DNA of 64,000 bases from Pontibacter akesuensis (GTDB lineage: Bacteria; Bacteroidota; Bacteroidia; Cytophagales; Hymenobacteraceae), in NCBI RefSeq assembly GCF_001611675.1, contig NZ_CP014766.1:1798001-1862000 (forward strand). Direction: 5' to 3'. A program made the translations under genes and the position numbers. The notes beneath the pieces are model-generated. The model did not search any database, was not told where the DNA came from, and saw only the letters and a program-made list of their open reading frames with translations. This document shows positions 1 through 9,268 of the stretch, one piece after another. How positions within the stretch are numbered: the first letter of the stretch is position 1; each line of letters opens with the position of its first letter.

Positions 1-11
1 CTAAGCAAAAC

Positions 12-782
12 ATGAAGCAACTATCCCTATTCCTATACCTTTGCCTCTTAAGCCTCACTGCCTTCGCGCAGAACAGTGATTTTCCGGCCAAGTCGAACCG
101 CCTGGTCAACGACTATGCCGATATGCTTACACCGCAGGAGGAGCAGGCCCTGGAACAGAAACTAGTAAATTACTCTGATACCACTTCCAGCCAGATAGCG
201 GTGGTGCTCATGAAATCTATTGGCGGCTACGACATCAACCAGTATGCCGCCGAACTGGGTGAGCTTTGGGGTGTTGGCTCCGGCAAGTATGACAACGGCC
301 TCGTTATACTTGTGGCCCAGGAAGAGCGGAAGGTTGCCATCCAAACCGGCTACGGACTGGAGGCATATATTCCGGACGCCCTGGCCAAGCGCATCACCGA
401 GCGCACCTTGAAACCAGCCTTTGCAGAGGGCAGATTTTACGAGGGCCTGGACCGGGCAACCACCTTGGTTTTTGAACTTGCCAGCGGCGCATACGAGGGA
501 GACCTTAATGCGCAGGGAGGCGAAGGAGAATCAGGCCCTTCCATCTTCTTCATTATCATTATTGTTATTCTGATGTTGATCCTGTTCTCAAAGATGGGGG
601 GCGGCGGAGGCCGTGGCGGCAGGCGCTACTCTCGTACCTTTGGAGGACCAGTGATTATTCCCGGCGGCTTCGGCACGTTCAGCTCAGGCGGCGGCATGTT
701 CGGCGGCGGTGGGGGTGGGGGCGGCTTCGGTGGGTTTGGCGGCGGAGGCTTCGGCGGAGGCGGTGCCAGCAGCAGTTGGTAA
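12..782 (+). CDS. Secreted TPM-domain protein with glycine-rich tail
   Basis: A 256-residue protein with a signal peptide (about 1-20, ending LTAFAQ), a TPM domain (about 30-160, the YgcG/TPM_phosphatase family), one hydrophobic segment (about 175-195, rich in Ile/Leu) and a tail made almost only of Gly with Phe and Ser. The architecture is typical of bacterial YgcG-like proteins, predicted to be membrane anchored with the TPM domain outside the cytoplasm. In many bacteria such genes follow lemA; the TAA at 2-4 just before this ATG could be the stop of such an upstream gene, but that lies outside the window. The molecular function is not settled for the family; roles in membrane-protein quality control have been suggested for relatives. 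Family call is firm, function is open. Confidence 0.88.
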   Translation: MKQLSLFLYLCLLSLTAFAQNSDFPAKSNRLVNDYADMLTPQEEQALEQKLVNYSDTTSSQIAVVLMKSIGGYDINQYAAELGELWGVGSGKYDNGLVILVAQEERKVAIQTGYGLEAYIPDALAKRITERTLKPAFAEGRFYEGLDRATTLVFELASGAYEGDLNAQGGEGESGPSIFFIIIIVILMLILFSKMGGGGGRGGRRYSRTFGGPVIIPGGFGTFSSGGGMFGGGGGGGGFGGFGGGGFGGGGASSSW

Positions 783-874
783 GTAGATCCTTTGGCGGCA
801 GCTTTTACAATCAAGTATAACCTAACGCAAATACCCGGGCAAATTACAGGGTGTAAATGTCTCCCAATCTTCCT

Positions 875-929
875 GAAAGAACATAAATGACTACCGAAGG
901 CACCCTTCTGTAATCATTTATGTTCTTTC
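875..929. terminator. Long inverted repeat between TPM gene and kinase gene
   Basis: The arms 875-890 and 914-929 are perfect 16-bp reverse complements (GAAAGAACATAAATGA and its complement). Inside the loop GAAGG (896-900) and CCTTC (904-908) can extend the hairpin. There is no T-run directly after it, so it may be a terminator of low efficiency, an RNA processing signal or a small repeat element. Confidence 0.55.
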
Positions 930-996
930 GGCGTTATAAGGCTTGAGCCAGTGGCGGCAGGAGCCGGGGCGCACCAAAAAAGCATACGTTGCATAC

Positions 997-3669
997 ATGA
1001 AGATATTTGGGGACAGCATCAAAACAAAGGTAGTAGTGGGCTTTACACTGGCCCTCGGCATTGTGGTAGCAGCCATCTTCCTGACCTACACGAGTTTTAC
1101 CAAGCTACTGAACTCTGTGGAGGTGCTCTCACAGCCAAACTATAAGCTGCGCGAGTTGCAGCATACGTTGGGTTCTATCTCTACGGCTGAAAGCGCAATT
1201 CGCGCCTACACGCTCACCACAAACGAAAAACATTTTAAGGCTTACCTGGCGCACCTGGATACCATTGGAAGCCAGATTGACTCTCTGGAGCACCTGATGC
1301 GGCACAACCCGCTCGAGAAAGCCCAGGTTGATTCCATTTCTGCCCTGTTGCAGGCAAAACAGCAAAGCCTGGCCCAGTATGTTGCCCTGAAAAAGGAGCA
1401 GAAACGCTACAATTACTCTCGCAAGGCAATGATACAAATTGCCTCAACAGTCGAACAGACGCCCCTTTCCACCACCATCAGCAAACACACCAAAACCACC
1501 ATCTCCGATCGCCTGGACATGAACGGCACCAGGCAGGAGGCGCAACAGCCGGAAATAGCGCTCCCGCAGGAGGAGCCAGTGGTGGTGCCGGAGAAGGAAA
1601 AGAAGGAGAAGCGCGGCTTTTTCAATCGCATTTTCTCCAAAAAAGAAAAAGAAGAACAGCCAGAGCCCCCCCGCCCAAAGGTAATTGTGCCCCAACTCGA
1701 GGTACGGCAGGAAACACGGGTTGATACAAGCGCTAACATTACACCGGTTGCCCCGCTTAGCAAGGTGCGCCGCATTCTGCATAATGTGCAGCGCGAAGCC
1801 GATGCCCAGGAGCAGAAACTGCAGCAAAAGGAGCTAGCCCTGTTGCAGCAGGACAAACACATCATGGACCAGATCAGAACGATGATCTACCAGCTGGAGC
1901 GCCATGAGCAAAAGCAGACCCTCCGCAACTCAAACCAGGCGCGCGCGGTGGCCAAGCAAACCTCTACTGTCCTGCTCGTAATCGGTATAGCTGGTTTGGT
2001 GAGTGGGGTGGGCTTTATCCTGCTCATTCTCCACGACATCACACGCAGCAACAACTACAGGTCTAGCCTGATAAAGGCGCAGAAGGAGGCCGTTAAACTG
2101 GCCCGTGCCAAGGAGGCGTTCGTTGCTAACATGAGCCACGAAATGCGCACGCCGCTCAACGTTATACTTGGCTTCTCGCAGCAGCTGCACCACACGCCCC
2201 TGCTGCCGCAGCAACAGGAGCATCTGCAGGCAGTGAGCGGGGCGGGGCAGCACCTGCTCCACATTGTAAACGACGTGCTCGACTTGTCGAAAATGGAGGC
2301 GGGTAAACTGTACATCAACCGCTCACCATTCAGCATCTCCCAGCTGCTGAACGAGGTGGAGCAGGCCTTCGCGTTGAAGGCTACCGGTAAGAACATAATT
2401 TTCAACTACAGGCTAAGCACGTCCATACCAGACGCACTGGAGGGAGATTTACTGCGCATGAAGCAGATACTGTTCAACCTGGTCGACAACGCGATCAAGT
2501 TCACGCACAAAGGCCTGGTGCAGGTGCAGGTAGACCTGCGCAGCCGCCGACGGAACAGACTGGTTCTGAGCATTGCCGTGGCCGATACGGGCATCGGCAT
2601 GTCAGAGGAGAGCCTGCAGTATGTGTTTGGAGAATTTAACCAGGCTGATAGCTCCATTCTGCGCAAGTATGGCGGCACCGGACTAGGACTTTCGATTAGC
2701 AAGAAGCTGGTGGAGATGCAGGGCGGAACTTTATCGGTGAACAGTATGGAGGGCGAAGGCACCACCTTTACCGTGCTGCTGCCTGTGCAGATTGCTACAG
2801 AGGCAGTGCCTGCCGCTCCACGTGAGACGGTGCCGGTGCCTGCCTCTTTCAAGGGATTAAAAGCATTGGTAATAGATGATGACGGATACAGCCGTACCCT
2901 GTGCGATCTGATCCTGAGCCGCTGGGGTATGGTGGTGCACCTGGCAAACGACGGCCCGGAAGCATTGGCGTTGGCTCAGGAACACAAGTATGACGTGGTG
3001 CTCACCGACATACAGTTACCAGGCATAAGCGGCAAGACCGTGGCCCGAAATATCCACAAGCTTGATCCGGAAGTACCGATCATCGCCCTGACGGCCAACA
3101 TCATGAGCAATGATATCGGATTCTTTAAGAATACCGGCATCACCGATCATTTGCTGAAGCCCTACAAAGAGCAGGAACTGCATCAGAAGCTAGCGAAAGT
3201 GTTGCCCGTAGCGGCTATAAAAGCAGCTGAGGAACGTGCAGCGGCGTCAGAATCACAGCCTGTTATACAGAAGCACGAAGTGGAACAGCCAATTGAGCAA
3301 ACCAACAGCTTATACAGCCTGCACGAAATGCGCCTGTTTACCGGCGATGACACACAGGCCCTGGCAGCCGTGGTGGAAGTGCTGCTGGAGGATCAGGAGC
3401 AGAACCTGGAGCAACTGTCGTTGGCTGCCGAAAAGGCTGATTGGGAGGCAACCGCAACAATGGCGCACAAGATGCTGACAGCTTTTAAGCACCTGCAGGC
3501 GCACACAGTAACGCCGCACCTGCTGCAACTGGAGCAGGTATTGCATACAGGCAGGCAAGCCCCGGACGAGCTGCAACAAGCGGTGGAGCAAGCTCAGCAG
3601 CAGGTGCGGCTGGTGTTAAACGCACTGCAGCAGGAACTGCACAGCCTTTATGCCGAGCAGCCCGTGTAG
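997..3669 (+). CDS. Hybrid sensor histidine kinase (CHASE3-like, HisKA, HATPase, REC, Hpt)
   Basis: A multi-step phosphorelay kinase of 890 residues when started at the ATG at 997; the open frame extends to a TTG at 943, but the extension is hydrophilic and the ATG places TM1 at the usual distance. Visible parts: TM1 about 13-35; an extracytoplasmic CHASE3-like region; TM2 about 325-347; HisKA with phospho-acceptor His381 in NMSHEMRTPL; HATPase_c with N box FNLVDNAIKFTHKG, G1 ADTGIGM and G2 GGTGLGLSIS; a receiver with Asp671 in LTDIQLPG; and a C-terminal Hpt domain with His824 in MAHKM. The region between the membrane segments is about 290 residues, twice a normal CHASE3, because of an insertion rich in Lys, Glu and Pro. 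The convergent neighbour is an NtrC-type regulator, a plausible but unproven partner. Confidence 0.93.
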   Translation: MKIFGDSIKTKVVVGFTLALGIVVAAIFLTYTSFTKLLNSVEVLSQPNYKLRELQHTLGSISTAESAIRAYTLTTNEKHFKAYLAHLDTIGSQIDSLEHLMRHNPLEKAQVDSISALLQAKQQSLAQYVALKKEQKRYNYSRKAMIQIASTVEQTPLSTTISKHTKTTISDRLDMNGTRQEAQQPEIALPQEEPVVVPEKEKKEKRGFFNRIFSKKEKEEQPEPPRPKVIVPQLEVRQETRVDTSANITPVAPLSKVRRILHNVQREADAQEQKLQQKELALLQQDKHIMDQIRTMIYQLERHEQKQTLRNSNQARAVAKQTSTVLLVIGIAGLVSGVGFILLILHDITRSNNYRSSLIKAQKEAVKLARAKEAFVANMSHEMRTPLNVILGFSQQLHHTPLLPQQQEHLQAVSGAGQHLLHIVNDVLDLSKMEAGKLYINRSPFSISQLLNEVEQAFALKATGKNIIFNYRLSTSIPDALEGDLLRMKQILFNLVDNAIKFTHKGLVQVQVDLRSRRRNRLVLSIAVADTGIGMSEESLQYVFGEFNQADSSILRKYGGTGLGLSISKKLVEMQGGTLSVNSMEGEGTTFTVLLPVQIATEAVPAAPRETVPVPASFKGLKALVIDDDGYSRTLCDLILSRWGMVVHLANDGPEALALAQEHKYDVVLTDIQLPGISGKTVARNIHKLDPEVPIIALTANIMSNDIGFFKNTGITDHLLKPYKEQELHQKLAKVLPVAAIKAAEERAAASESQPVIQKHEVEQPIEQTNSLYSLHEMRLFTGDDTQALAAVVEVLLEDQEQNLEQLSLAAEKADWEATATMAHKMLTAFKHLQAHTVTPHLLQLEQVLHTGRQAPDELQQAVEQAQQQVRLVLNALQQELHSLYAEQPV

Positions 3670-3681
3670 CAGCAATCCAAC

Positions 3682-5085
3682 TTAAATGTCGATGTTGTAA
3701 AGCTTCAGCTTGTTGTATAAGGTCTTTCGGTCTATGTTCAGCAAGCGCGCTGCCTTCGACTTGTTATACTTCACGCGCTCCAGCATGGCCAGGATCATTT
3801 CACGCTCAGTGCGCTCGTTTATACTTTTCAGGTCCGTATCCATGGGGTCTCTTGAAGCGCCCGAGTAAGAAAAGCCGCCTTCGCTTTGCTGCGGTTGCGG
3901 CACAGCGGGGGTGTAATTCACTATTTCCGGTGGTAATTGCTGTAGCGTTACTTCAGCTGTCTTGCACAGCAGCACGGCGCGCTTCACAACGTTTCGGAGT
4001 TCCCTCAGGTTTCCGGGCCAGTTATACTTGAGCATGGCCTGCTGCGTGGCCTCATCAAAACCCGAGATATTTTTCTCCAACTCCCGGTTTGCCTGCGCCA
4101 GGAAGTGCTTCGCGAACAACACCACATCGCCATCACGATCGCGCAATGGGGGCACGTTGATCTTAAACTCGTTTAGGCGGTGATACAGGTCCTCGCGGAA
4201 CTGGCCTTTCGAAACAGCTTGCACCAGGTCCTCGTTGGTAGCCGCCAGCACCCGCACATCCACATCCTGGTCGGAGGTACTGCCTAGCTTCCGCACTTTA
4301 CGCTCCTGCAGTGCGCGCAGCAGCTTTACCTGCACCTCGTAGGGTAGGTTACCGATCTCATCCAGGAATAGGGTGCCGCCTTCGGCTGCCTCAAATTGCC
4401 CCTCCTTGTCTTTCACAGCGCCCGTAAAGGCTCCTTTCACATAGCCGAACAGTTCGCTGCCAGCTAATTCTTTTGACAGCGCACCGCAGTCTATGGCCAC
4501 AAAGGGTTTGTCGTGGCGCTTGCTCTGGTGGTGCATCATACGGGCAACATATTCCTTGCCCGTGCCGCTTTCCCCCTCAATAATCACCGACAGATTGGTG
4601 GGAGCCACCAGCGTGATAAACTCCTCTATCTGCTCAGACTGCGGACTTTGCCCCCGCACAAACTGCAGGGTTCCGGCCACGGTGGTTGGTGCCTCATCGG
4701 CGGCAGGCGCATGCTTTTTATTCAGGGCGTTCTGCACCACCAGCAGTGTTTCGTCGGGGTTGATGGGCTTGGTAATGTACTCGAAAGCCCCCATTTTTAT
4801 GGCGCGTACGGCCGTTCGGATGTCAGCGTAGGTGGTCATCAGGATCACCGGCACATCAGGGGTGAGCACTTGTATCTGTGACATCAGCTCCAGCCCGTCT
4901 TTGTCAGGCAGGCGGAAGTCGGTCAGGATCAGGTCGAAAGATGATGCCTTTAGTAGGCGCAGCCCGTCATTAGCTGTGAAAGCTGTCTCTACCTCGAGCT
5001 GCTGCCGTTTCAGGAACGACTTGAGCATCAGGCAGAAAGCAGGATCATCATCAATAAGAAGTATCTTAGGCATAGTTGCGTTCAT
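3682..5085 (-). CDS. Sigma-54-dependent response regulator (NtrC/AtoC-like)
   Basis: A 467-residue activator of sigma-54 RNA polymerase. Receiver domain 1-120 with acidic pocket Asp12-Asp13-Asp14 and phosphorylation site Asp56 in LTDFRLPD; AAA+ ATPase about 145-375 with Walker A GESGTGKE and the sigma-54 contact loop GAFTGA; Fis-type HTH at the C terminus (KSKAARLLNIDRKTLYNKL). All key residues are present, so it should be a functional enhancer-binding protein. ATG codons at residues 1 and 5 are both possible starts; MPKILLIDDD (residue 5) looks like a normal beginning. It ends 12 bp from the stop of the hybrid kinase gene, tail to tail. It is the only enhancer-binding protein in the window, and a sigma-54-type promoter with tandem palindromes lies about 10 kb away at 15.2-15.3 kb; linking the two is inference. 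Confidence 0.95.
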   Translation of the reverse strand: MNATMPKILLIDDDPAFCLMLKSFLKRQQLEVETAFTANDGLRLLKASSFDLILTDFRLPDKDGLELMSQIQVLTPDVPVILMTTYADIRTAVRAIKMGAFEYITKPINPDETLLVVQNALNKKHAPAADEAPTTVAGTLQFVRGQSPQSEQIEEFITLVAPTNLSVIIEGESGTGKEYVARMMHHQSKRHDKPFVAIDCGALSKELAGSELFGYVKGAFTGAVKDKEGQFEAAEGGTLFLDEIGNLPYEVQVKLLRALQERKVRKLGSTSDQDVDVRVLAATNEDLVQAVSKGQFREDLYHRLNEFKINVPPLRDRDGDVVLFAKHFLAQANRELEKNISGFDEATQQAMLKYNWPGNLRELRNVVKRAVLLCKTAEVTLQQLPPEIVNYTPAVPQPQQSEGGFSYSGASRDPMDTDLKSINERTEREMILAMLERVKYNKSKAARLLNIDRKTLYNKLKLYNIDI

Positions 5086-5193
5086 GTGTTACAGCCTGCA
5101 GGGCGCAATGCAGGAAGCCTTTAAGTAACGGATTTATATCGTATTTGTTCTATACCTTCCAAAGGCGATTCTTGTTGTGCGGGGCATAAACAG

Positions 5194-5221
5194 AAAAAGC
5201 CCCCGTTGTATAACGGAGGCT
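5194..5221 (-). terminator. Rho-independent terminator after PepSY-like pair
   Basis: Arms 5198-5207 and 5212-5221 form a 10-bp stem with one C:A mismatch and a GTAT loop. Read on the minus strand the stem is followed by a run of five Ts (5194-5198). It lies just downstream of the 5257-5592 gene. Confidence 0.75.
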
Positions 5222-5256
5222 CCTCCCGGAATTATATATAAACGGTACTGCCGGGC

Positions 5257-5592
5257 CTAACCCTGCACTACATTGCCTGCTTCGTCGTAGCGTACAACCA
5301 CGGGCTGCTCTTGCTCCTTGTTCAGGAGTTGCACCTCGTAGATGGCGGCGGCACCGGCTTCGGCGGGCTGTAGCTTGTGTACTTCGCCTACCGTCCATTC
5401 TTTGTATTCGCCACCCGTTACGGCGGTTTTTACGGCCTCTGGCAATTCTTCAAGGGTGATTTTCTGCTTGTTCTGCTGGCCCTGCGGTGTTGTCTGCTGC
5501 ACTGCCTGCGTAGTGTTTGCCGCATTGCCCTGCGCCTGCGCGCCTAGACCCACAAGCGCAAAGGCCACGGCTAAAAGTGATATCTTTTTCAT
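5257..5592 (-). CDS. Small secreted PepSY-like protein
   Basis: About 111 residues from the ATG at 5592 (MKKISLLAV); the open frame continues up to a TTG at 5604, with another ATG at 5598, but MKK starts a standard signal peptide ending GLGAQAQG. The mature part carries ELPEAVKTAV..EYKEW.VGEV..L and YEV.L...E....V.YDEAGNV, a pattern like the PepSY-like (DUF2874-type) periplasmic proteins of Bacteroidota, which often come as tandem pairs. It resembles its upstream neighbour at 5658-6011 in length, spacing of the LPE/VK motif and the C-terminal DE.G ending, so the two look like duplicates, probably co-transcribed (65 bp apart). Exact function unknown; secretion to the periplasm is the firmest statement. 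Confidence 0.75.
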   Translation of the reverse strand: MKKISLLAVAFALVGLGAQAQGNAANTTQAVQQTTPQGQQNKQKITLEELPEAVKTAVTGGEYKEWTVGEVHKLQPAEAGAAAIYEVQLLNKEQEQPVVVRYDEAGNVVQG

Positions 5593-5657
5593 AATCATTT
5601 TCAAATTTAAACTTTACTCTAAAAAACTGTTTTGCTGTTGCTAGTAATACTCCCGCC

Positions 5658-6011
5658 CTACTCGTCTCCTGCCAGCGCCTCTCCGGTTTCGTCAAATCGG
5701 GCAACCGTGTGCTGCTGCGCTGCATTAGTGAAGTATACTTCGTAAACAGGGGCGATATCGGCGGCAACCGGGGCTACCGGAACCACCTTGTATACTCCGC
5801 TTACCTGCCACTCCTTCAGCACATCGTGCTGAAGGGCCTGCTTTACTCCCTCCGGCAGCTCCTCTTTCTTTATCTCCTGCTTGCCCCTTTGCAGCTCCTG
5901 CCGCAACTCAGACGGTGGCAGCTGGGTAGAGGGCACTGTTTGGGCCTTCGCTTCCAAAGACACCAGTGCAAACGCTGCAAAAGCCAGTGCCAGGGAAAAT
6001 GCTTTTTTCAT
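5658..6011 (-). CDS. Small secreted PepSY-like protein, paralogue
   Basis: 117 residues. Signal peptide MKKAFSLALAFAAFALVSLEAKAQ, then a Gln/Glu-rich stretch and a PepSY-like core (KEELPEGVKQALQHDVLKEW, then VYKV.., VYEVYFTNA and RFDETGEAL). It aligns along its length with the product of 5257-5592 and is the first gene of the pair. The N-terminal Q/E-rich part after the signal peptide is not shared in sequence. I see no promoter consensus upstream: a TGGCAC on the minus strand at 6066-6071 lacks the matching -12 GC. Function unknown. Confidence 0.75.
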   Translation of the reverse strand: MKKAFSLALAFAAFALVSLEAKAQTVPSTQLPPSELRQELQRGKQEIKKEELPEGVKQALQHDVLKEWQVSGVYKVVPVAPVAADIAPVYEVYFTNAAQQHTVARFDETGEALAGDE

Positions 6012-6306
6012 AGTTCTATTCTGTTGCGTCCTTTACTTCTTCTGCCAATCCCCTTTAAAAGAACTGTGCCAGAAATTGCAGCAGCACACAACTTGCTGTA
6101 TGGTAGAAAATTACGTCCTGCTAGCAGTTTAGCAGCCATAGCCGCCGCTGTAGACTTGTTCCACAAGGTGCGTAGCATCGCCTGCAAGCTGTGTGTTGGC
6201 GCAAGTATAATTTGGAAATAAAGCGGCACGGCTGGCAGCAAGTATAAATCGTATAGGCGATGAACGGGCAGGCAGGGTTTATACTTAAATTAACTAAATT
6301 AGCAGC

Positions 6307-9159
6307 ATGAGCGAACCACGTAAGAAACTGTTTCTGCTAGACGCACTAGCACTGATATACCGCGCCCACTTTGCCTTCAGCAAGAACCCGCGCATCAACT
6401 CCAAAGGCATGAACACGGGCGCGGCCCTTGGCTTTACCAACACGCTGGTAGAAGTACTACAAAAGGAGCAGCCCACGCACATTGCCGTCGCCTTCGACTC
6501 CGCCGCCAAAACCTTCCGCCACGACAGCTTTGCCGATTACAAGGCCAACCGCCAGTCGCAGCCCGAGGATATCTCCATCGCCATACCGTACTGCAAAAAG
6601 ATCGTGGAGGCCTTTAACATTCCGGTATTGATCCTGGATGGCTATGAGGCAGATGATATTATTGGCACCATGGCACAGCGGGCAGAGAAAGCCGGTTTCG
6701 ACGTGTACATGATGACGCCGGACAAGGACTACTGCCAGCTGGTAACCGAGCATGTATACTTGTACAAGCCCGCCTTCATGGGTAACGCCATCGAAGTGTG
6801 GGATGTGCAGAAGATACTGGATAAGTGGGAAATTGAGCGGGTAGAACAGGTAATAGACATACTTGGCTTGCAGGGCGATGCCGTGGATAACATTCCGGGC
6901 ATTCCGGGTATTGGTGAGAAAACGGCCAAAACACTTATCCAGCGTTTTGGCTCTGTGGAGAACCTGATCGCCAATGCCGACCAGCTGAAGGGCAAGCAGA
7001 AAGAGAACGTGGTGAACTTTGCCGACCAGGGCATCATGTCAAAAGAACTGGCTACTATCCATTGCGATGTGCCGCTGGAGTTTAACGAGGAGGCGCTGCT
7101 TTATAACGGCCCCAACGAGGAGCAGATAACAGAGCTGTTTGCCGAGCTGGAGTTCCGGCAGTTGGCGCAGCGCGTGCTGGGCAAAAGCCTGAGTGAGGCT
7201 GCTTCGGCACCTGCCGCCGCCAGGGGAACAAGAAAAGGCAAGGGAAATAGCAACCAAGGCTCTCTGTTTGATGCACCTGCAGCGGCGGTTGCCACAGCAG
7301 ACGCCACCGCAACAGCTGACGCTATTCCGGCCAGCATGCAAAGTATGGGCACAACCCTGCACGATTACCACCTCATCAACACTCCCGAGCTGCGCCAGAG
7401 CCTGGTGCAGTACCTGCTGAAGCAGGATGAGATCTCATTCGACACCGAAACCACCAGTATAGATGCCATCACGGCAAAGCTGGTGGGCATGTCGTTCTGC
7501 TACCGCCCGGGCGAAGCCTACTATGTGCCGGTGCCGCCAAACGACCTGGAGGAGGCGCAGCGCATTGTAGACGAGTTCCGACCGGTGCTGGAGAACCCAA
7601 ACATAGCCATGATCGGCCAGAACATCAAGTATGATATCCTGGTGATGAAGAACTATAAAACAGAGGTGAAGGGACCGATCTTCGACACCATGATTGCCCA
7701 TTACCTGCTGGAGCCCGAAATGCGCCACAACATGGACGTGCTTGCTGAAACATACCTTAACTACTCGCCTGTTCCGATCACCGATCTGATCGGGCCGAAG
7801 GGCAAGAACCAGAAAACCATGGCCGACCTGGAGCCGGAGGAGGTGAAGGATTATGCCTGTGAGGATGCTGACATCACGCTGCAGCTGAAGCTATACTTTG
7901 AGCCGCTGCTGCAGGAGCAGGGTCTGATGAAGCTGTTCCGCGACATCGAAAACCCGCTGGTGCAGGTACTGGCTGATATCGAGAAAGAAGGCATTAGTAT
8001 AGATTCTGACGCCCTGGCTGATATTTCGATGCAGCTGGAAGCGGAGATCGTAAGTATGGAGAAACGTATTTTTGAAATTGCCGGGGAGCAGTTCAACATC
8101 GGATCTCCTAAGCAACTCGGCGAGATCCTCTTCGACAAGCTAGAGTTGAACGGCAAATCAAAAATCAAGAAGACCAAGACCGGCCAGTACGCTACCGGCG
8201 AGGAAATCCTGACCAAGCTGGCCGCAGAAAACGAGATCGTGCGCCTGATCCTGGATCACCGGCAGGTGTCGAAGCTGAAATCCACTTATGTGGATGCGCT
8301 GCCGCAACTGGTATGCGAGCAGGACAACCGCGTGCATACTTCGTTTAACCAAGCGGTAACAGCCACCGGTCGCCTGAGCTCCACCAACCCGAACCTGCAG
8401 AACATCCCGATTCGCACGGAGCGTGGCCGCGAGATACGCAAGGCCTTTGTGCCGCGCAACAGCAAGCACCTCATCATCTCTGCCGACTACTCACAGATCG
8501 AGTTGCGCATTATGGCCGATTTCAGCGGCGACCCGACCATGAAAGAGGCGTTTAAAAACGGAATTGACGTGCACGCCTCCACGGCCAGCAAGGTGTTCCA
8601 CGTGCCACTGGAGCAGGTGGATGCTGAGATGCGCCGTAAGGCCAAGATGGTGAACTTCGGTATTATCTACGGCATTTCTGCTTTTGGCCTGGCAGAGCGC
8701 CTGGTGATTCCGCGCCGCGAGGCCGCCGATATCATCGAAGCCTACTTTCAGGAGTTTCCTGCAATCAAGGAGTACATGGACAGCACCATCGACAAAGCCC
8801 GCGAGCTGGAGTACGCCGAAACTATACTTGGCCGCCGCCGCTACCTGCGCGATATCAACTCGCGCAACCAAACGGTACGCGCCTTTGCCGAGCGCAACGC
8901 CATCAATGCACCCATACAGGGCACAGCCGCCGATATAATCAAGATCGCGATGATCAACATACAGGATTACCTGAAGCAGGAGAAGCTCGCCACCCGCATG
9001 ATTCTGCAGGTGCATGACGAACTCCTGTTTGATGCGCCAAAAGAAGAAGTGGAAATCGTGACACCGAAAATTGTGGAGCTGATGACCAACGCACTGCCGC
9101 TAAGCGTTCCGATGGAAGTTGGTTTGGGCGTGGGCGAAAACTGGCTGGAGGCGCATTAA
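6307..9159 (+). CDS. polA: DNA polymerase I
   Basis: 950 residues with all three activities. N-terminal 5' nuclease (about 1-290) with LLDALALIYRAHFAF, YEADDIIGTM, TPDKDYCQL and the helix-hairpin-helix region IPGIPGIGEKTAKTL. The 3'-5' exonuclease domain (about 350-540) keeps its acidic residues: FDTET, GQNIKYD and EDADITLQL, so proofreading should be active, unlike Taq-type enzymes. Polymerase motif A SADYSQIELRIMA, motif B KMVNFGIIYGISAFGL and motif C LQVHDELLFD are intact. Between nuclease and exonuclease is an Ala/Gly/Lys linker of about 50 residues that contains QGSLF at 317-321, similar to beta-clamp-binding motifs. Longer than the E. coli enzyme (928) because of this linker. Single gene with its own spacer on both sides; a strong terminator follows at 9269-9303. 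Confidence 0.98.
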   Translation: MSEPRKKLFLLDALALIYRAHFAFSKNPRINSKGMNTGAALGFTNTLVEVLQKEQPTHIAVAFDSAAKTFRHDSFADYKANRQSQPEDISIAIPYCKKIVEAFNIPVLILDGYEADDIIGTMAQRAEKAGFDVYMMTPDKDYCQLVTEHVYLYKPAFMGNAIEVWDVQKILDKWEIERVEQVIDILGLQGDAVDNIPGIPGIGEKTAKTLIQRFGSVENLIANADQLKGKQKENVVNFADQGIMSKELATIHCDVPLEFNEEALLYNGPNEEQITELFAELEFRQLAQRVLGKSLSEAASAPAAARGTRKGKGNSNQGSLFDAPAAAVATADATATADAIPASMQSMGTTLHDYHLINTPELRQSLVQYLLKQDEISFDTETTSIDAITAKLVGMSFCYRPGEAYYVPVPPNDLEEAQRIVDEFRPVLENPNIAMIGQNIKYDILVMKNYKTEVKGPIFDTMIAHYLLEPEMRHNMDVLAETYLNYSPVPITDLIGPKGKNQKTMADLEPEEVKDYACEDADITLQLKLYFEPLLQEQGLMKLFRDIENPLVQVLADIEKEGISIDSDALADISMQLEAEIVSMEKRIFEIAGEQFNIGSPKQLGEILFDKLELNGKSKIKKTKTGQYATGEEILTKLAAENEIVRLILDHRQVSKLKSTYVDALPQLVCEQDNRVHTSFNQAVTATGRLSSTNPNLQNIPIRTERGREIRKAFVPRNSKHLIISADYSQIELRIMADFSGDPTMKEAFKNGIDVHASTASKVFHVPLEQVDAEMRRKAKMVNFGIIYGISAFGLAERLVIPRREAADIIEAYFQEFPAIKEYMDSTIDKARELEYAETILGRRRYLRDINSRNQTVRAFAERNAINAPIQGTAADIIKIAMINIQDYLKQEKLATRMILQVHDELLFDAPKEEVEIVTPKIVELMTNALPLSVPMEVGLGVGENWLEAH

Positions 9160-9171
9160 AATCACTTAAAG

Positions 9172-9201
9172 ACCTCGCAGCGTGCGCAGCTCCTGCGAGC
9201 G
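9172..9201 (+). repeat. 30-bp interspersed repeat, copy 1
   Basis: The 30 bp here are identical, as reverse complement, to 48459-48488, and a degenerate partial copy is at 51247-51268. The core contains GCGTGCGCAGCTCCTGCGAG. It lies in the short spacer just behind polA. Confidence 0.8.
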
Positions 9202-9268
9202 CCTGATGGCTCTAAGCAAGTTTAGGTCGCTCACATGTTCGGACGGCACTGTAAGATAGACGTAAAAC

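Noticed and set aside
626..814. Proline-rich open frame on the minus strand
   Set aside because: It is the complement of the glycine-rich tail of the TPM gene (GGC/GGA codons give GCC/TCC).
943..996. TTG at 943 as start of the hybrid kinase
   Set aside because: It adds a hydrophilic stretch before TM1 and is a weaker start than the ATG at 997.
6056..6071. Minus-strand TGGCAC upstream of the PepSY-like pair as a second sigma-54 promoter
   Set aside because: The -12 position reads TTTT where GC is required.
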